Shown here: in pieces, positions 1 through 8,444 of the stretch
Numbering within the stretch: position 1 is the stretch's first letter
How the letters are laid out: each line of letters begins with the position of its first letter
Assembly: GCF_014652855.1 (NCBI RefSeq)
Contig: NZ_BMZP01000021.1
Span: forward strand, 1-64,000
Direction of reading: 5' to 3'
Length of the DNA: 64,000 nt
DNA from: Novosphingobium pokkalii
GTDB taxonomy: Bacteria; Pseudomonadota; Alphaproteobacteria; Sphingomonadales; Sphingomonadaceae
Notes under the pieces: generated by a model
Databases searched by the model: none
Told to the model about the DNA's origin: nothing
What the model saw: the letters and a program-made list of their open reading frames with translations, nothing else
Position numbers and translations under genes: made by a program

Positions 1-44
1 AGCAGTGCCGCAGCACCCAAAACACGAAAGGAAAAATCACCCGC

Positions 45-76
45 TTGACCCTACCCCCGTACCGGGGGACACATAT
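45..76 (+). promoter_or_regulatory. possible MerR-type metal-responsive promoter
   Basis: A TTGACC hexamer at 45-50 is followed by a perfect 6-bp inverted repeat, CCCCCG (54-59) and CGGGGG (63-68), and then an ACATAT-like -10 element about 19-20 bp downstream of the hexamer. A dyad inside an over-long spacer is the classic layout of MerR-family metal-responsive promoters; CsoR-type operators are also C-run/G-run dyads. No intact target gene follows in the window, so this may be an orphaned promoter next to the mobile-element scar. Confidence 0.3.
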
Positions 77-133
77 CCAACCGGGTCAATTCTCGATGGA
101 AATCCCGGGTCACTTCTTAGTGGCAATCAACAA

Positions 134-373
134 TTAGACCGTCTTCCATTTGAATCCCGCAACCGCCACCACGGCGCCTATGGTTAGATGACCTAACCAG
201 GCAATCGCCCCATAGGCGGCACCAAGACAAGCCATGTTGATTGCGAGCGCGACCACCAGCAGGACGCCGCCGCCTCCGCGAAGCCACCGCTTTGCCTGCG
301 CAGGCAGCGTACGACCCAGCCAATCTTTCTGATGCCGCGTCATCGCAGCGCTCAGGCATCCGAACCCGAGGAT
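134..373 (-). pseudogene. DUF3325 domain protein, N-terminus lost to IS insertion
   Basis: This reading frame encodes about 79 residues that look like most of a DUF3325 membrane protein. It contains FGCLSAAMTRHQKDWLGR, a hydrophobic stretch around LLVVALAINMACLGAAYGA and a final GHLTIGAVVAVAGF. DUF3325 proteins are small membrane proteins often found beside TonB receptor and PepSY genes of siderophore or metal uptake; that role is family knowledge only. The start codon and first residues are missing: the frame runs directly into the IS3-family orfB fragment at about 373. The family assignment is by eye. Confidence 0.5.
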
Positions 374-473
374 GCGCGACGCGCTCGTGATAGGTTGATG
401 GAGCGATCGGCAGCACGCGGCAGATCGGCTCGACCCCATAGGCATGGCGGTGATCATCGATAAACGCGATCAT
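371..473 (-). pseudogene. IS3-family transposase orfB, 5-prime fragment
   Basis: The first ~34 codons, MIAFIDDHRHAYGVEPICRV and then LPIAPSTYHERVAH, match the start of IS3-family OrfB proteins, upstream of the DDE integrase core. The ATG overlaps the orfA stop codon (CGATGATC), the usual arrangement for orfA/orfB coupling or frameshifting. All of the catalytic DDE region is missing, replaced by DUF3325 sequence, so the fragment is non-functional. Confidence 0.7.
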
Positions 474-796
474 CGCCGGAACGGGCGGTCGAGCTCCGCC
501 TGCGCAAAATATGCCGACGCCTTGCGCAGAATCTCGTTGGCCTGCCGCAGCTCGCGGACCTCGCGTTCCAGCGCATTGAGCTTGTCGGCGACCTCGGTCG
601 GGACACCGGCGCGCTTACCGCTATCGACCTCGGCCTTCTTCACCCACTCAAATAAAGTCTGCGGAACGCAGCCGATCTTCTCCGAGGTCGACACAATAGC
701 TGGCCAGCGAGAGGGATGGTCGGCCTCGTGATCTAGCACCATCCGCACCGCAAGCTCGCGGACCTCAGGCGCAAATTTGTTCGTCGTCTCGCTCAT
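470..796 (-). CDS. IS3-family transposase OrfA
   Basis: This 108-residue protein has a helix-turn-helix of the IS3 OrfA type (ELAVRMVLDHEADHPSRWPA, then CVPQTLFEWVKKAEVD). A leucine-zipper-like coiled coil follows (KLNALEREVRELRQANEILR) and it ends AYFAQAELDRP, all hallmarks of OrfA. The ATG at 796 was chosen over the longer frame because homology starts at MSETTNKF, 54 nt inside the terminal repeat. OrfA binds the element ends, and with OrfB gone it has no catalytic partner here. It might act as an inhibitor of related IS copies elsewhere. Confidence 0.8.
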   Translation of the reverse strand: MSETTNKFAPEVRELAVRMVLDHEADHPSRWPAIVSTSEKIGCVPQTLFEWVKKAEVDSGKRAGVPTEVADKLNALEREVRELRQANEILRKASAYFAQAELDRPFRR

Positions 797-827
797 ACAG
801 GCTCCACCTTCACAGGAGTTGGAGCCT

Positions 828-849
828 CCGGCAAACCCGGCGCGGTTCA
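828..849 (-). repeat. IS3-family terminal inverted repeat
   Basis: Read on the minus strand from 849, the sequence begins TGAACCGCGCCGGGTTTGCC, close to known IS3-family terminal repeats, and lies just upstream of orfA. The partner repeat at the orfB end is missing. Confidence 0.55.
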
Positions 850-850
850 T

Positions 851-1235
851 TATGCCTGCGCCATCTTTCGCGCGCTGTTCGATCACGCCGATGGCGCAGG
901 CCTGTTTGGAACGATCGATGCCGCAACCCGCGCTAGCTTGGCGCCGGACGCTCACCGCCCACTCGACACGCGTCGGCCTTACGCAAGACCTGTCTGCCGC
1001 TCACGAGGACCTCGCCGGCATCGTGCATGCCCTACGCTAGAAGAGCCCTGGCCAAATGGCACGCTATGCCCAGAGAATGACATTGGAGGAAAACGCGTCC
1101 GCGCGCGTGGTGACGAAATTGAAGAATGCTGATCAAGAAGAAAAATCGAAAATCCCCCCTACATACTCGCCCAACCAACACATCGATTCAAAGTTATTTC
1201 AAAATTTTATCACATCTACCTTTATAGAAGCTTGA
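851..1235 (+). pseudogene. decayed tyrosine recombinase (integrase) C-terminus
   Basis: Two frames carry integrase-like sequence. The first piece (851 on) reads AIFRALFDHADGAGLFGTI. After a frame change a second piece reads HSTRVGLTQDLSAAHEDLAG (from about 957), including the conserved H-x-x-R of tyrosine recombinases. In this frame a TAG at 1038-1040 interrupts HALR-stop-KSPGQMARYAQRM; the position is normally Trp (WKSP), so TGG has probably mutated to TAG. The frame then runs to a TGA at 1233-1235. The N-terminal part is lost to the IS. This marks the edge of an old mobile region. Confidence 0.6.
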
Positions 1236-1246
1236 TTGTAGATCGT

Positions 1247-1999
1247 TTAGCTTCGAGATCCCTGGCGCTCCTCAAAATCAGCTTGGTTTGCACGGATAAG
1301 CTTTTCCATTGCGATACTAGCTTGTTCCGGCATTCCGGCCGCAATGGAGTCGAATAGCTCCCAATGCTCCGGTATCGTGTCGCGCGGTTTAGTTCCACTG
1401 CTCCCCTGGAATTCAGTGTACCACAACACGAAGGTCCCCAAACTATTCCCCAGGTTGATTAGCGGCGGATTGCCGGTAGCCTGGACTATGATGCTGTAGA
1501 ACCTGCGGTTGGCAGCTTGCCCTTCGTCGGTCGCGAGCGTGAACCGTTCCATCGCTTGCAATGACCTGCGCATGTCGGCGATGTGATCGAGCGTGCGTCG
1601 CATCGCGGCCAGGCGCGCCATGGACGGCTCGATGATCAAGCGCATCTCGAACAACCCTTCGAGGACGGAGGCCGAGGCGCCGCCCTCGAACATCCATGCC
1701 ATGACATCGGGATCCAGCATGGCCCAACGCGTTATAGGTAGCACGATTGTACCGGTTCGCTGGCGCGATTCCACAAGCCCCTTAGCGGTCAGAATACGCA
1801 CCGCCTCGCGATAGGCACTGCGCGAAACACTCAGTTGCTCGCTCGACTCGATCTCTGTGTTGAGAATGTCGCCTGGCTGATGCCGGCCCGTCACTATGGC
1901 CACTCCGAGGTCGTGCGCTATGCTTTCATGAAGGCTGGATTTTTTCTTTCGTCTTCCGCCTTTGCCAGCAGGACGTGCAGAATGCGCTGCAACAGTCAT
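1247..1999 (-). CDS. FadR-subfamily GntR transcriptional regulator
   Basis: This 250-residue protein has a basic N-terminal arm (GRRKKK, residues 15-20) and a winged helix-turn-helix at about 22-90, with recognition helix SVSRSAYREAVRIL at 57-70. A C-terminal FCD ligand domain follows (RLIIEPSMARLAA and onward). FadR-type regulators usually repress catabolic operons and release DNA on binding a carboxylic acid or CoA-ester effector. It is divergent from the DUF3237, dioxygenase and TonB receptor genes and is their likely local regulator. The ATG at 1999 is preferred. About 410 bp of AT-rich sequence separates it from the next gene. Confidence 0.85.
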   Translation of the reverse strand: MTVAAHSARPAGKGGRRKKKSSLHESIAHDLGVAIVTGRHQPGDILNTEIESSEQLSVSRSAYREAVRILTAKGLVESRQRTGTIVLPITRWAMLDPDVMAWMFEGGASASVLEGLFEMRLIIEPSMARLAAMRRTLDHIADMRRSLQAMERFTLATDEGQAANRRFYSIIVQATGNPPLINLGNSLGTFVLWYTEFQGSSGTKPRDTIPEHWELFDSIAAGMPEQASIAMEKLIRANQADFEERQGSRS

Positions 2000-2411
2000 T
2001 CTTTAATTTTCCAATGTGTAGCGTGAAGGCCCAAAGCTTATTCGAGCCTATATCCGGTATCTGAAATCGACGGAAGCACGATTGCACGACGCAATACCCA
2101 GACATTTGAAACTGCCAGAGGCATGACATGCACACTGCCCACGCGATGTCTCCACGCACCAGCTAAAGCTGAAATGTTATATATTTCAACATATTAACGT
2201 TAATAAAGCAGAATTTGATTGCTGAGATCGTCACATCTCCTGCAACCGCAATCGATATCAAAAAAGCTCTTTCCACGGGACGCGCGCCCTCAGCTCATCC
2301 AAATTAGCTTGAAAAGTCGGACATTGTGTGGTTAGCCGTCCGCACAATTGATATAAAAAGACATGCAATCGATGCTGGGATATCACCAGCCTTGACCAGG
2401 AGAGAAGTCTG
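2000..2411. promoter_or_regulatory. AT-rich divergent regulatory region
   Basis: No convincing gene lies in this 412-bp gap between the GntR regulator and the DUF3237 gene. It is much more AT-rich than its surroundings. It holds a perfect 14-bp palindrome, TATTAACGTTAATA (2192-2205), and two copies of an ATCGAT-centred motif: GCAATCGAT at 2248-2256 and ATGCAATCGAT at 2363-2373. The second motif recurs inverted upstream of the TonB receptor. These are plausible sites for the neighbouring GntR protein, but no binding rule can be proved from sequence alone. Confidence 0.45.
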
Positions 2412-3014
2412 ATGACCGCCGAGGTATCGCGCAGAAACATGATCGCCGGAACCGTGGGAATGGCAGGAATGCTCCCGGTGCTTGCAGAAGCGGCGACCGG
2501 CGCGGTAAAAGCTCCCGGCAACGCCACGGGCTTCACCCCTCCTGCCGATGCCAAGCCGCCGTCGTTCGAGTTCGCGTTCCAGATCCGCATCGAGCTAGGC
2601 GAACGGCTGCGCTATGGTCCGACGTATTGGGGGCTTGATCGCGGATTTGTCGGCGTACTTGGCGGTTCTGTGATCGGCCCGCGCTTCTCGGGCAAGGTCA
2701 TCCCGCATAGCGGAGGCGACTGGCCCACCATCCGTCCGGACAACAGCGTGCGCTTTGACGCCCGCTATCTGTTGCAGGCAGACGACGGGACCATCGTTGC
2801 TCTGCACAATACGGGCATACGCCATGCCGACAAGGCCGTTCTGGATCGCATGCAGCGCTACGAGCATGTTGACCCTTCGGAATACTACATGGGCCTGACC
2901 CCACGATTCGAAGCACCTGAAGGCCCGCACGAATGGCTTAGTCAGACAATTTTTGTCGGCAAGGCGGATCGCGACAAAACCCACTCAATCTTTACATATT
3001 GGGCAATGGTCTAA
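2412..3014 (+). CDS. exported DUF3237 domain protein
   Basis: This 200-residue protein has an N-terminal export signal of Tat-like type: an RR pair in SRRNMIAG is followed by a hydrophobic stretch ending LAEAA. The mature part, from about residue 50, matches the DUF3237 family (FAFQIRIELGERL, VIPHSGGDWPTIRPDNS, FDARYLLQADDGTIV). DUF3237 folds as a small barrel of unknown biochemical role and is common in catabolic clusters. A good ribosome site (GGAGAG) precedes the ATG. As first gene of the putative operon with the dioxygenase and receptor, it may act on the imported ester or its product in the periplasm; that is inference. Confidence 0.8.
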   Translation: MTAEVSRRNMIAGTVGMAGMLPVLAEAATGAVKAPGNATGFTPPADAKPPSFEFAFQIRIELGERLRYGPTYWGLDRGFVGVLGGSVIGPRFSGKVIPHSGGDWPTIRPDNSVRFDARYLLQADDGTIVALHNTGIRHADKAVLDRMQRYEHVDPSEYYMGLTPRFEAPEGPHEWLSQTIFVGKADRDKTHSIFTYWAMV

Positions 3015-3163
3015 TCGTGTAATTCCCAAATATTGAACGCCTAATTCCTGAAATCGAACCTATTATCAAAAGCTTTCCGCATTAGATTACAGGCCATTAG
3101 ACAGCTACATTTTCCCATATTGGTGAATGCGGCAAGTGTAGCTTGCTGCATCGGAGATCTTTT

Positions 3164-4666
3164 GTGCACGATCCCAGCGCCCCCGCAGACAATCAGACAT
3201 CACTCGTGCCGCGGCGACCACGATTCCCTGACAGCATCCACTTTCAGGGACTGAACACACCGATCGGGATCGAGGCTTCCCGCGCCTGTCTTCCCGTCAT
3301 TGGCGTGCTACCCGAAGGTCTCGAAGGCACGTTTTTCCGGGCCGTGCCCGATCCGGCCCATCCGCCCATGTTCGCCGACGACAACATCCTATCCGGCGAC
3401 GGCATGATTTCTGCCTTCCGCTTTCATGATGGTGTCGTTGACTTCGATATCCGCTATGTCAGGACGGCACGATACGAGGCCGAGAACAACGCGCAGCGCG
3501 CACTATTTGGCGGATATCGCAACCCCTACACCGATGATGCAAGCGTTGCGGGGATCGATCGCACCGTCGCTAACACCACCCCGGTATGGCACGCTGGCCG
3601 CTTGTACATGACCAAGGAAGACGGCCGCCCCTACGTCATCGCCCCAGATACACTCGATACGCAAGGATCGTGGAGCTACGACGGTGCCTTGCGCTCTGAA
3701 ACAGTGACCGCGCATGCACGGGTCGATCCCGAAACGGGTGAGATGTTCCTGTTCGGGTATGAGGCTGCAGGCCCGTGCTCATTGGATGTGTCCTATGCAG
3801 TGGTCGATGCCCAAGGTCAGCTCGTTCGTGAACAATGGTTCCAGCAACCGTACCACGGGATGATCCATGACTTCGCGATCACCCAAACGCACGCAGTCTT
3901 TCCGTTCTTTCCGACCACCACCGACCTTGCAAGGCTTCAGGCTGGCGGCCCCAAGTGGGCACATGAGCAGAATCTGGAATGCCGGATTGGCATCATGCCG
4001 CGTAGCGGAGACGTCAGCGGAATCCGGTGGTTCACAGGCCCAAAGGGCGCCTCGGCGTTCCACATTATGAACGCCCACGACGAGGGGGATCTTGTCCATC
4101 TGGACTTGTTCATCTCTGAAACTAACGCGTTTGGCTTCATGCGCGAGGCCGGGGGCATCCACGTGGACCAGCGTGCCATCCGCGGAGCGTTCGAACGCTG
4201 GACTTTCGACATGGCCAGCGACCGCGAAGATTTCGCGGTGACGGTCCTTGGCCCCCCGGGCGACATGCCGCGAATCCGGGATGCAGATTGTGGCCGCGCG
4301 TACGGGAAAGGCTGGTATCTCACCATGAACCCGCAAGGTGGGCCTCCGCTCCCCGGCGGCCCGGTGGGTGCGGCTTTCAATGCGCTGGTGCGTATCGAAC
4401 TCCCGCACGGCCGGATTGACCTGATGCCCCTGCCTCCAGGTCACGCGATTAGCGAGCCCGTCCATGTTCCCGCCACGCAGCCTGGCGGCAGCGAATGGTT
4501 GCTGTGCGTCGTCGATCGTGCGGCCGAGGATGGAAGTTTCAAATCAGAGGTCTGGGTTCTTGATGCCAACAAACTGGTCGAGGGCCCGATAGCCCGAGTT
4601 CAAGTCCCGCTGCCTCTGCGCGCGCAAGTACATGGGTGCTGGGTGCCCGCCGACCAACTGCCATAG
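3164..4666 (+). CDS. lignostilbene-dioxygenase-like carotenoid cleavage oxygenase
   Basis: This is a seven-bladed-propeller, non-heme iron(II) enzyme of the carotenoid cleavage oxygenase family, which splits C=C bonds with O2 to two aldehydes. With the GTG start at 3164, preceded by CGGAG, it has 500 residues; a TTG at 3143 would add seven. Candidate iron ligands are His184 (TAHARVD), His235 (MIHDFAI), His305 (NAHDEG) and His490 (QVHGCWVP). Tyr104 and Lys151 in YMTKEDGRPY sit where lignostilbene dioxygenases such as NOV1 bind the phenol ring, and YRNPYTDD is typical of that subgroup. This favours a stilbenoid or other phenolic alkene over a carotenoid. No signal peptide is seen, so it is probably cytoplasmic. 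Confidence 0.85.
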   Translation: MHDPSAPADNQTSLVPRRPRFPDSIHFQGLNTPIGIEASRACLPVIGVLPEGLEGTFFRAVPDPAHPPMFADDNILSGDGMISAFRFHDGVVDFDIRYVRTARYEAENNAQRALFGGYRNPYTDDASVAGIDRTVANTTPVWHAGRLYMTKEDGRPYVIAPDTLDTQGSWSYDGALRSETVTAHARVDPETGEMFLFGYEAAGPCSLDVSYAVVDAQGQLVREQWFQQPYHGMIHDFAITQTHAVFPFFPTTTDLARLQAGGPKWAHEQNLECRIGIMPRSGDVSGIRWFTGPKGASAFHIMNAHDEGDLVHLDLFISETNAFGFMREAGGIHVDQRAIRGAFERWTFDMASDREDFAVTVLGPPGDMPRIRDADCGRAYGKGWYLTMNPQGGPPLPGGPVGAAFNALVRIELPHGRIDLMPLPPGHAISEPVHVPATQPGGSEWLLCVVDRAAEDGSFKSEVWVLDANKLVEGPIARVQVPLPLRAQVHGCWVPADQLP

Positions 4667-4719
4667 CTATTTCCGGCCCACGAAGCGACAGAAGCGGTTT
4701 TGTGGCGCATGTGATTTCA

Positions 4720-4730
4720 ATCGATTGCAT
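4720..4730. promoter_or_regulatory. ATCGATTGCAT motif upstream of the TonB receptor
   Basis: ATCGATTGCAT at 4720-4730 is the exact reverse complement of ATGCAATCGAT at 2363-2373 upstream of the DUF3237 gene. A shared, inverted 11-mer before two neighbouring transcription units suggests a common regulator, perhaps the FadR-type protein. The core ATCGAT is a common palindrome, so chance is possible. Confidence 0.3.
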
Positions 4731-4783
4731 CTTCATTTGCAAACAGGGCGGCATCAAGCCGCTGTACCGAGGAGGGGAGTTCC

Positions 4784-7318
4784 ATGATTGATACATCTCG
4801 CACGCTAACTTCAGACAAGACCTGGCTGCTGCGCTCCGCAGCGCTGACTGCTTTCACGACCGCACTCGCCATGCCCTTGGCCACGCACGCGCAAAGCGTC
4901 CAGGCCGACCAGTCTGCTCAGAATCCCACGGAACCTGCCGCGGCCTCTGCGCCCGCGGGCACCGAAGGGCAGATCACTGAAATCGTCGTGACCGCGCAGT
5001 TCCGCGCGCAGAGTGTCCAGCGCACCCCGCTGGCGATCACCGCTCTGTCCGCCGCGACCATTGCCGCGCAGGGGCTGACCAACATCAGCGACATTGCGGC
5101 TCAGGCGCCAAACGTCGTGTTGCAGCCTGCCCAGGCCGGTGGGGGGCCGTCGGTCCAGTCGTTCATTCGCGGCGTCGGCCAAGTCGACTCCAACCCCGCC
5201 GTATCCCCGGGCGTGGGTACCTACATCGATGACGTCTATTATGGCACGATCGCCGGCGCGAACTTCGACCTCGTCGACCTCGATCGCGTCGAGGTGCTGC
5301 GTGGCCCGCAGGGAACGCTCGCGGGCCAGAACTCGATCGGCGGCGCGGTCAAGCTCTACTCGAAGAAGCCCACGGGCGATGGCCATGGCTACGTCTCGTT
5401 GTCCTACGGCCGCTTCAACAATGTACGAGTCAACGCCGCGGCGGACATCCCGCTGGTGCGCGACAAGCTGTTCATGCGCATCACCGGCGTGTCAGACAGT
5501 AAGGACGGCTACGTTACGCGCATGGACTATGCCTGCACGCACCCGGGCACGGCCGTCCCCTCATTCGCAACGACCAGTGGCTGCCAGCTGGGCACGCTGG
5601 GCGGCAAGTCTGTAACTGCCGGGCGCGTACAGTTGCGCTGGACCCCCACCGATGCGCTCGAAGTCAACTTGGCCGGGGATTACATCAACGACAATTCCGA
5701 GGGCACGCCGCAGACGCTGCTCTACGCGAAGAACCCAGGACAGACCCCCAAGACCAGCATCAACGGCGTGAGCCTGGGCACTGCCAGCGGCGCCTCGCAG
5801 TTCATCAGCTATTCGCCTTATGGCGCCTATGCGCTCGATGTCTACAGCAAGAGCCCGTACCTCAGCTACGCCACGTTCTGCGACCCGTCCCCCAGCGACC
5901 AGACCGCTGCGTACTGCGCGACGCCGCGCTCGGCCACCAAAGGCGGCGGCGGCTCGCTGACGATCGACTACAAGCTCGGCTCGGACGTCTCGCTCAAGTC
6001 GATCACGGCATTCCGTCGCCAGACGATGGATTACGTCGATGACAGCGATACCACCCCGATCGGTGGCGCACTGCTCACCAACAGCCTGATTTACCGCGAA
6101 TTCACTCAAGAACTGCGCCTCAATGCCGCGCTGTTCGACAACAAGGTCAACGTAACCCTGGGCGGCTTCTACATGGACGAGAAGACCAACCTCAACTCGC
6201 GCATCGATATTCCGCCGTTCGATTTCCTCGGCCGCGACGTCGTCCCTGCCAAAACCTATGCGGTCTTTGGCAATGCCGACTGGAAGGTGACCGACAAGCT
6301 CCAGCTGATCGGCGGGCTGCGCTATTCCAAGCAGGAAAAGACCTTCAACTTCGGCCGCCTTGGTGTGCCCGGCTCGGTCGCCGGCTTCCATCCCGACGGT
6401 CCGCCGTACTTCCCCTGCCCGCAGGCCGGCGGGACCGTTGTCAACGTCGCGGTGTGCCCGGTAAACGGACTCTCGGGCACCTTCAAGGGTGACAACGTCG
6501 ATTACCGCGTTGCTGCACAGTACCAGTGGGCTCCGACGTTCATGACGTACGCTTCGGTCGCGACCGGCTTCAAGGGTGGCGGCGTCAACCCGCGCCCCTA
6601 CAACCTCTACCAGGTCATCCCGTTCGATCCCGAACGGCTGACCTCGTACGAAGTCGGCTTCAAGGGCGACCTGTTCGATCGCAAGCTGCGCGTGAATGCC
6701 AGCCTGTTCTACGGCAAATATTCGAACCTGCAGTTGCCAGTCAGTTCATGCCCGGCCAACCCGGCCTATCCTAACGTACCTCTTGCCAGCTACGCGCAGC
6801 CTTGCAGCGCGTTGCTCAACGCCGGTCGTGCCCGCACGCAGGGCGGCGAACTGGAAGTGACCGCCCGCCCAACCGACAAGCTGACATTGCAGGGAACGCT
6901 CGGTTACCTCGATATCGGCTTCAAGTCGCTGCAGGCCTCGGCGCTCAGCGCCGGCACGACGTTGAACTCGAAGTTCCCGTTGGCCTCCAAGTGGAAAAGC
7001 AGCGCGAGCGCTCAATATCGCATCGACACCAATTCCGTTGGAACGATCACCCCGCGCATCGACATGACCTACCAGTCGAGCTTCTATACCTCGATTCCCA
7101 ACACCACGTTCAACAAGGTGCCGGGCTATACACTGCTCAACGCGGCGGTCGCGTGGGAGGCGCCCGACGGCAAGTGGATGGTCACGGGCAACGTCATGAA
7201 TCTCACTAACAAGCTCTACTACTACGCGCTGCTCGACGCGCGCGCAGTCAACGGCCTGGTCACCGGTTTCCCGGCGGCTCCGCGCCAATGGCGCGTGACG
7301 GTCAAGCGCTCGTTCTGA
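4784..7318 (+). CDS. TonB-dependent outer-membrane receptor
   Basis: This 844-residue receptor has a signal peptide (about 1-38, ending THAQS), a TonB-box-like EIVVTAQ at 66-72, and a plug domain starting near RTPLAITALSAATIAAQG with VEVLRGPQGTLAGQNSIGG at its end. The large beta-barrel ends in the terminal Phe of VKRSF. Such receptors use TonB energy to import scarce or bulky substrates across the outer membrane; in sphingomonads many import aromatic or catabolic compounds rather than siderophores. The ATG follows GAGGAGGGGAG. Its place after the dioxygenase gene suggests it imports the substrate of this cluster. No dedicated TonB/ExbBD genes are in the window. Confidence 0.9.
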   Translation: MIDTSRTLTSDKTWLLRSAALTAFTTALAMPLATHAQSVQADQSAQNPTEPAAASAPAGTEGQITEIVVTAQFRAQSVQRTPLAITALSAATIAAQGLTNISDIAAQAPNVVLQPAQAGGGPSVQSFIRGVGQVDSNPAVSPGVGTYIDDVYYGTIAGANFDLVDLDRVEVLRGPQGTLAGQNSIGGAVKLYSKKPTGDGHGYVSLSYGRFNNVRVNAAADIPLVRDKLFMRITGVSDSKDGYVTRMDYACTHPGTAVPSFATTSGCQLGTLGGKSVTAGRVQLRWTPTDALEVNLAGDYINDNSEGTPQTLLYAKNPGQTPKTSINGVSLGTASGASQFISYSPYGAYALDVYSKSPYLSYATFCDPSPSDQTAAYCATPRSATKGGGGSLTIDYKLGSDVSLKSITAFRRQTMDYVDDSDTTPIGGALLTNSLIYREFTQELRLNAALFDNKVNVTLGGFYMDEKTNLNSRIDIPPFDFLGRDVVPAKTYAVFGNADWKVTDKLQLIGGLRYSKQEKTFNFGRLGVPGSVAGFHPDGPPYFPCPQAGGTVVNVAVCPVNGLSGTFKGDNVDYRVAAQYQWAPTFMTYASVATGFKGGGVNPRPYNLYQVIPFDPERLTSYEVGFKGDLFDRKLRVNASLFYGKYSNLQLPVSSCPANPAYPNVPLASYAQPCSALLNAGRARTQGGELEVTARPTDKLTLQGTLGYLDIGFKSLQASALSAGTTLNSKFPLASKWKSSASAQYRIDTNSVGTITPRIDMTYQSSFYTSIPNTTFNKVPGYTLLNAAVAWEAPDGKWMVTGNVMNLTNKLYYYALLDARAVNGLVTGFPAAPRQWRVTVKRSF

Positions 7319-7395
7319 TATCCTTGAACCGGGTGGCTCGCCTCGTGCGGGTCACCCCGCCTTCACTGCCCGGTTGCCTACGTCTGGATATTGCA

Positions 7396-7956
7396 ATGGC
7401 TCTTTTCCCCCTGTTCTTTGCAGCCACCTTGGCGGCGAGCTCGACTGCCGCAGCGACGCCTACGCCCGCTGCTATCGGATCTGCGTCTGCCTCGCCAACC
7501 GCTGCAACTGCCGTTCTCTCGCCCCGCGGCCAAGAAGCCCTGCTCGCCAGTCCGAACCGGCGGTTGGCGGCCAACAAGCGGCTAGTTTTCGACATGTACC
7601 GGATCGTACTACAGGCAGGCGACACTGCCCGGGCGCACGAATTCATCGCGGCCAACTACGTCCAGCATAACCCCAATGCCGCGCAAGGGCTCGCGGGGCT
7701 GATCGAATACGTCAAGTCGACCCGCCCGGTCAGGCCCGTCCTTGATCATCTCGAAATTCCGATGATCCACATCATGGCCGAGGGCAATTTTGTAACGATC
7801 GCCTTCGCCCGACCCGAGACAGACTCAACTGGCCAGCACTATGTCACGACTTGGTTCGACATGTTCCGCATCGAACGCGGCCGCATTGCCGAACACTGGG
7901 ACCCGATGCTGCGCAGTGATCGCAAGATCGACCCGAACAAGCAAAAGCTGCCCTGA
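7396..7956 (+). CDS. exported SnoaL-like (NTF2-fold) protein
   Basis: This 186-residue protein starts with a hydrophobic signal (MALFPLFFAATLAASSTAAA). After an Ala/Pro/Ser-rich linker comes an NTF2/SnoaL-like domain: NKRLVFDMYRIVLQAGD, ANYVQHNPNAAQGLAGL, TWFDMFRIERGRIAEHWD. The YVQHNP and EHWD motifs are typical of the predicted SnoaL-like aldol-condensation family, which is widespread with few tested functions. The ATG at 7396 is chosen because it begins the signal peptide. It follows the TonB receptor by 77 bp and probably shares its transcript. Its reaction cannot be assigned from sequence. Confidence 0.7.
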   Translation: MALFPLFFAATLAASSTAAATPTPAAIGSASASPTAATAVLSPRGQEALLASPNRRLAANKRLVFDMYRIVLQAGDTARAHEFIAANYVQHNPNAAQGLAGLIEYVKSTRPVRPVLDHLEIPMIHIMAEGNFVTIAFARPETDSTGQHYVTTWFDMFRIERGRIAEHWDPMLRSDRKIDPNKQKLP

Positions 7957-7967
7957 CAGCCCCCGTG

Positions 7968-8444
7968 TCAGGAGTCCGCTGCGCTCCGACGGGCCCAGCG
8001 GACCACCCCGTCGCTGATCGTATCGACGCTTGCGGCCAAGGCCTGTATCTGCGTCGGATCGAGTGCGCACAGCAGATCCAGCCCGATTGGATGCAGATGG
8101 GCCATCACCTGTGCATGAGCCTCGCGCCCCGCATCGGTCAGTGCAAACAGCTTGCGCCGCCGATTGCTCGGGAGCGCCTGCTCCTCGACCCAACCGCGCC
8201 GCTTCAGGGGTGTCGCACGCCGGCTGACCGTCATGGCGGGAATGCCAAGGACCTTCGAGAGGTCACATCCCGCCAATGCCCCTTCCCCTGCCAAGGCCAT
8301 CAGGATCTTTAGCTCGGCTTGTGTCAGCCCCATCGGCTGGCACAGCCCGATCGTCATTGGCTGACTGAGCACGCTGCCCAGCTTGAGCAGCTTGATGACC
8401 AGGTGCGCCCGCGTATCCCGGTCATCACGGCAGGGCTCGCCCAT
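7968..8444 (-). CDS. MarR-family transcriptional regulator
   Basis: This 158-residue protein has the MarR winged-helix core: LTQAELKILMALAGEG, then DLSKVLGIPAMTVSRRATPL and RRGWVEEQALPSNRRRKLFALT, the wing with its typical D/N-R-R-x-K basic tip. MarR proteins bind short palindromes as dimers and often respond to phenolic ligands, which fits a cluster acting on phenolic esters. Its start codon directly follows the stop of the hydrolase gene on the same strand (TGA-ATG), so the two are co-transcribed. It runs convergent with the SnoaL-like gene. Confidence 0.8.
   Translation of the reverse strand: MGEPCRDDRDTRAHLVIKLLKLGSVLSQPMTIGLCQPMGLTQAELKILMALAGEGALAGCDLSKVLGIPAMTVSRRATPLKRRGWVEEQALPSNRRRKLFALTDAGREAHAQVMAHLHPIGLDLLCALDPTQIQALAASVDTISDGVVRWARRSAADS

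Larger units (their letters stand above)
371..849 (-). mobile_element. truncated IS3-family insertion sequence
   Basis: Only the orfA end of an IS3-family element remains. The right terminal sequence is intact: read on the minus strand it begins TGAACCGCGCCGGGTTTGCC at 849, which resembles IS3-family terminal inverted repeats. orfA is complete, but orfB stops being recognisable after about 34 codons at 371-373, where DUF3325 sequence begins. The element can no longer transpose by itself. On the other side, at 850, it abuts a decayed integrase. Confidence 0.7.

Noticed and set aside
5561..6391. 276-codon open frame opposite the TonB receptor
   Set aside because: Antisense shadow of a high-GC gene, with no domain, no ribosome site and a plain receptor frame on the other strand.
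7953..7971. CTGACA/TGTCAG inverted repeat as an island operator
   Set aside because: The centre is 7 bp instead of 4 and it lies between convergent gene ends, where an operator is not expected. It may be a weak terminator.
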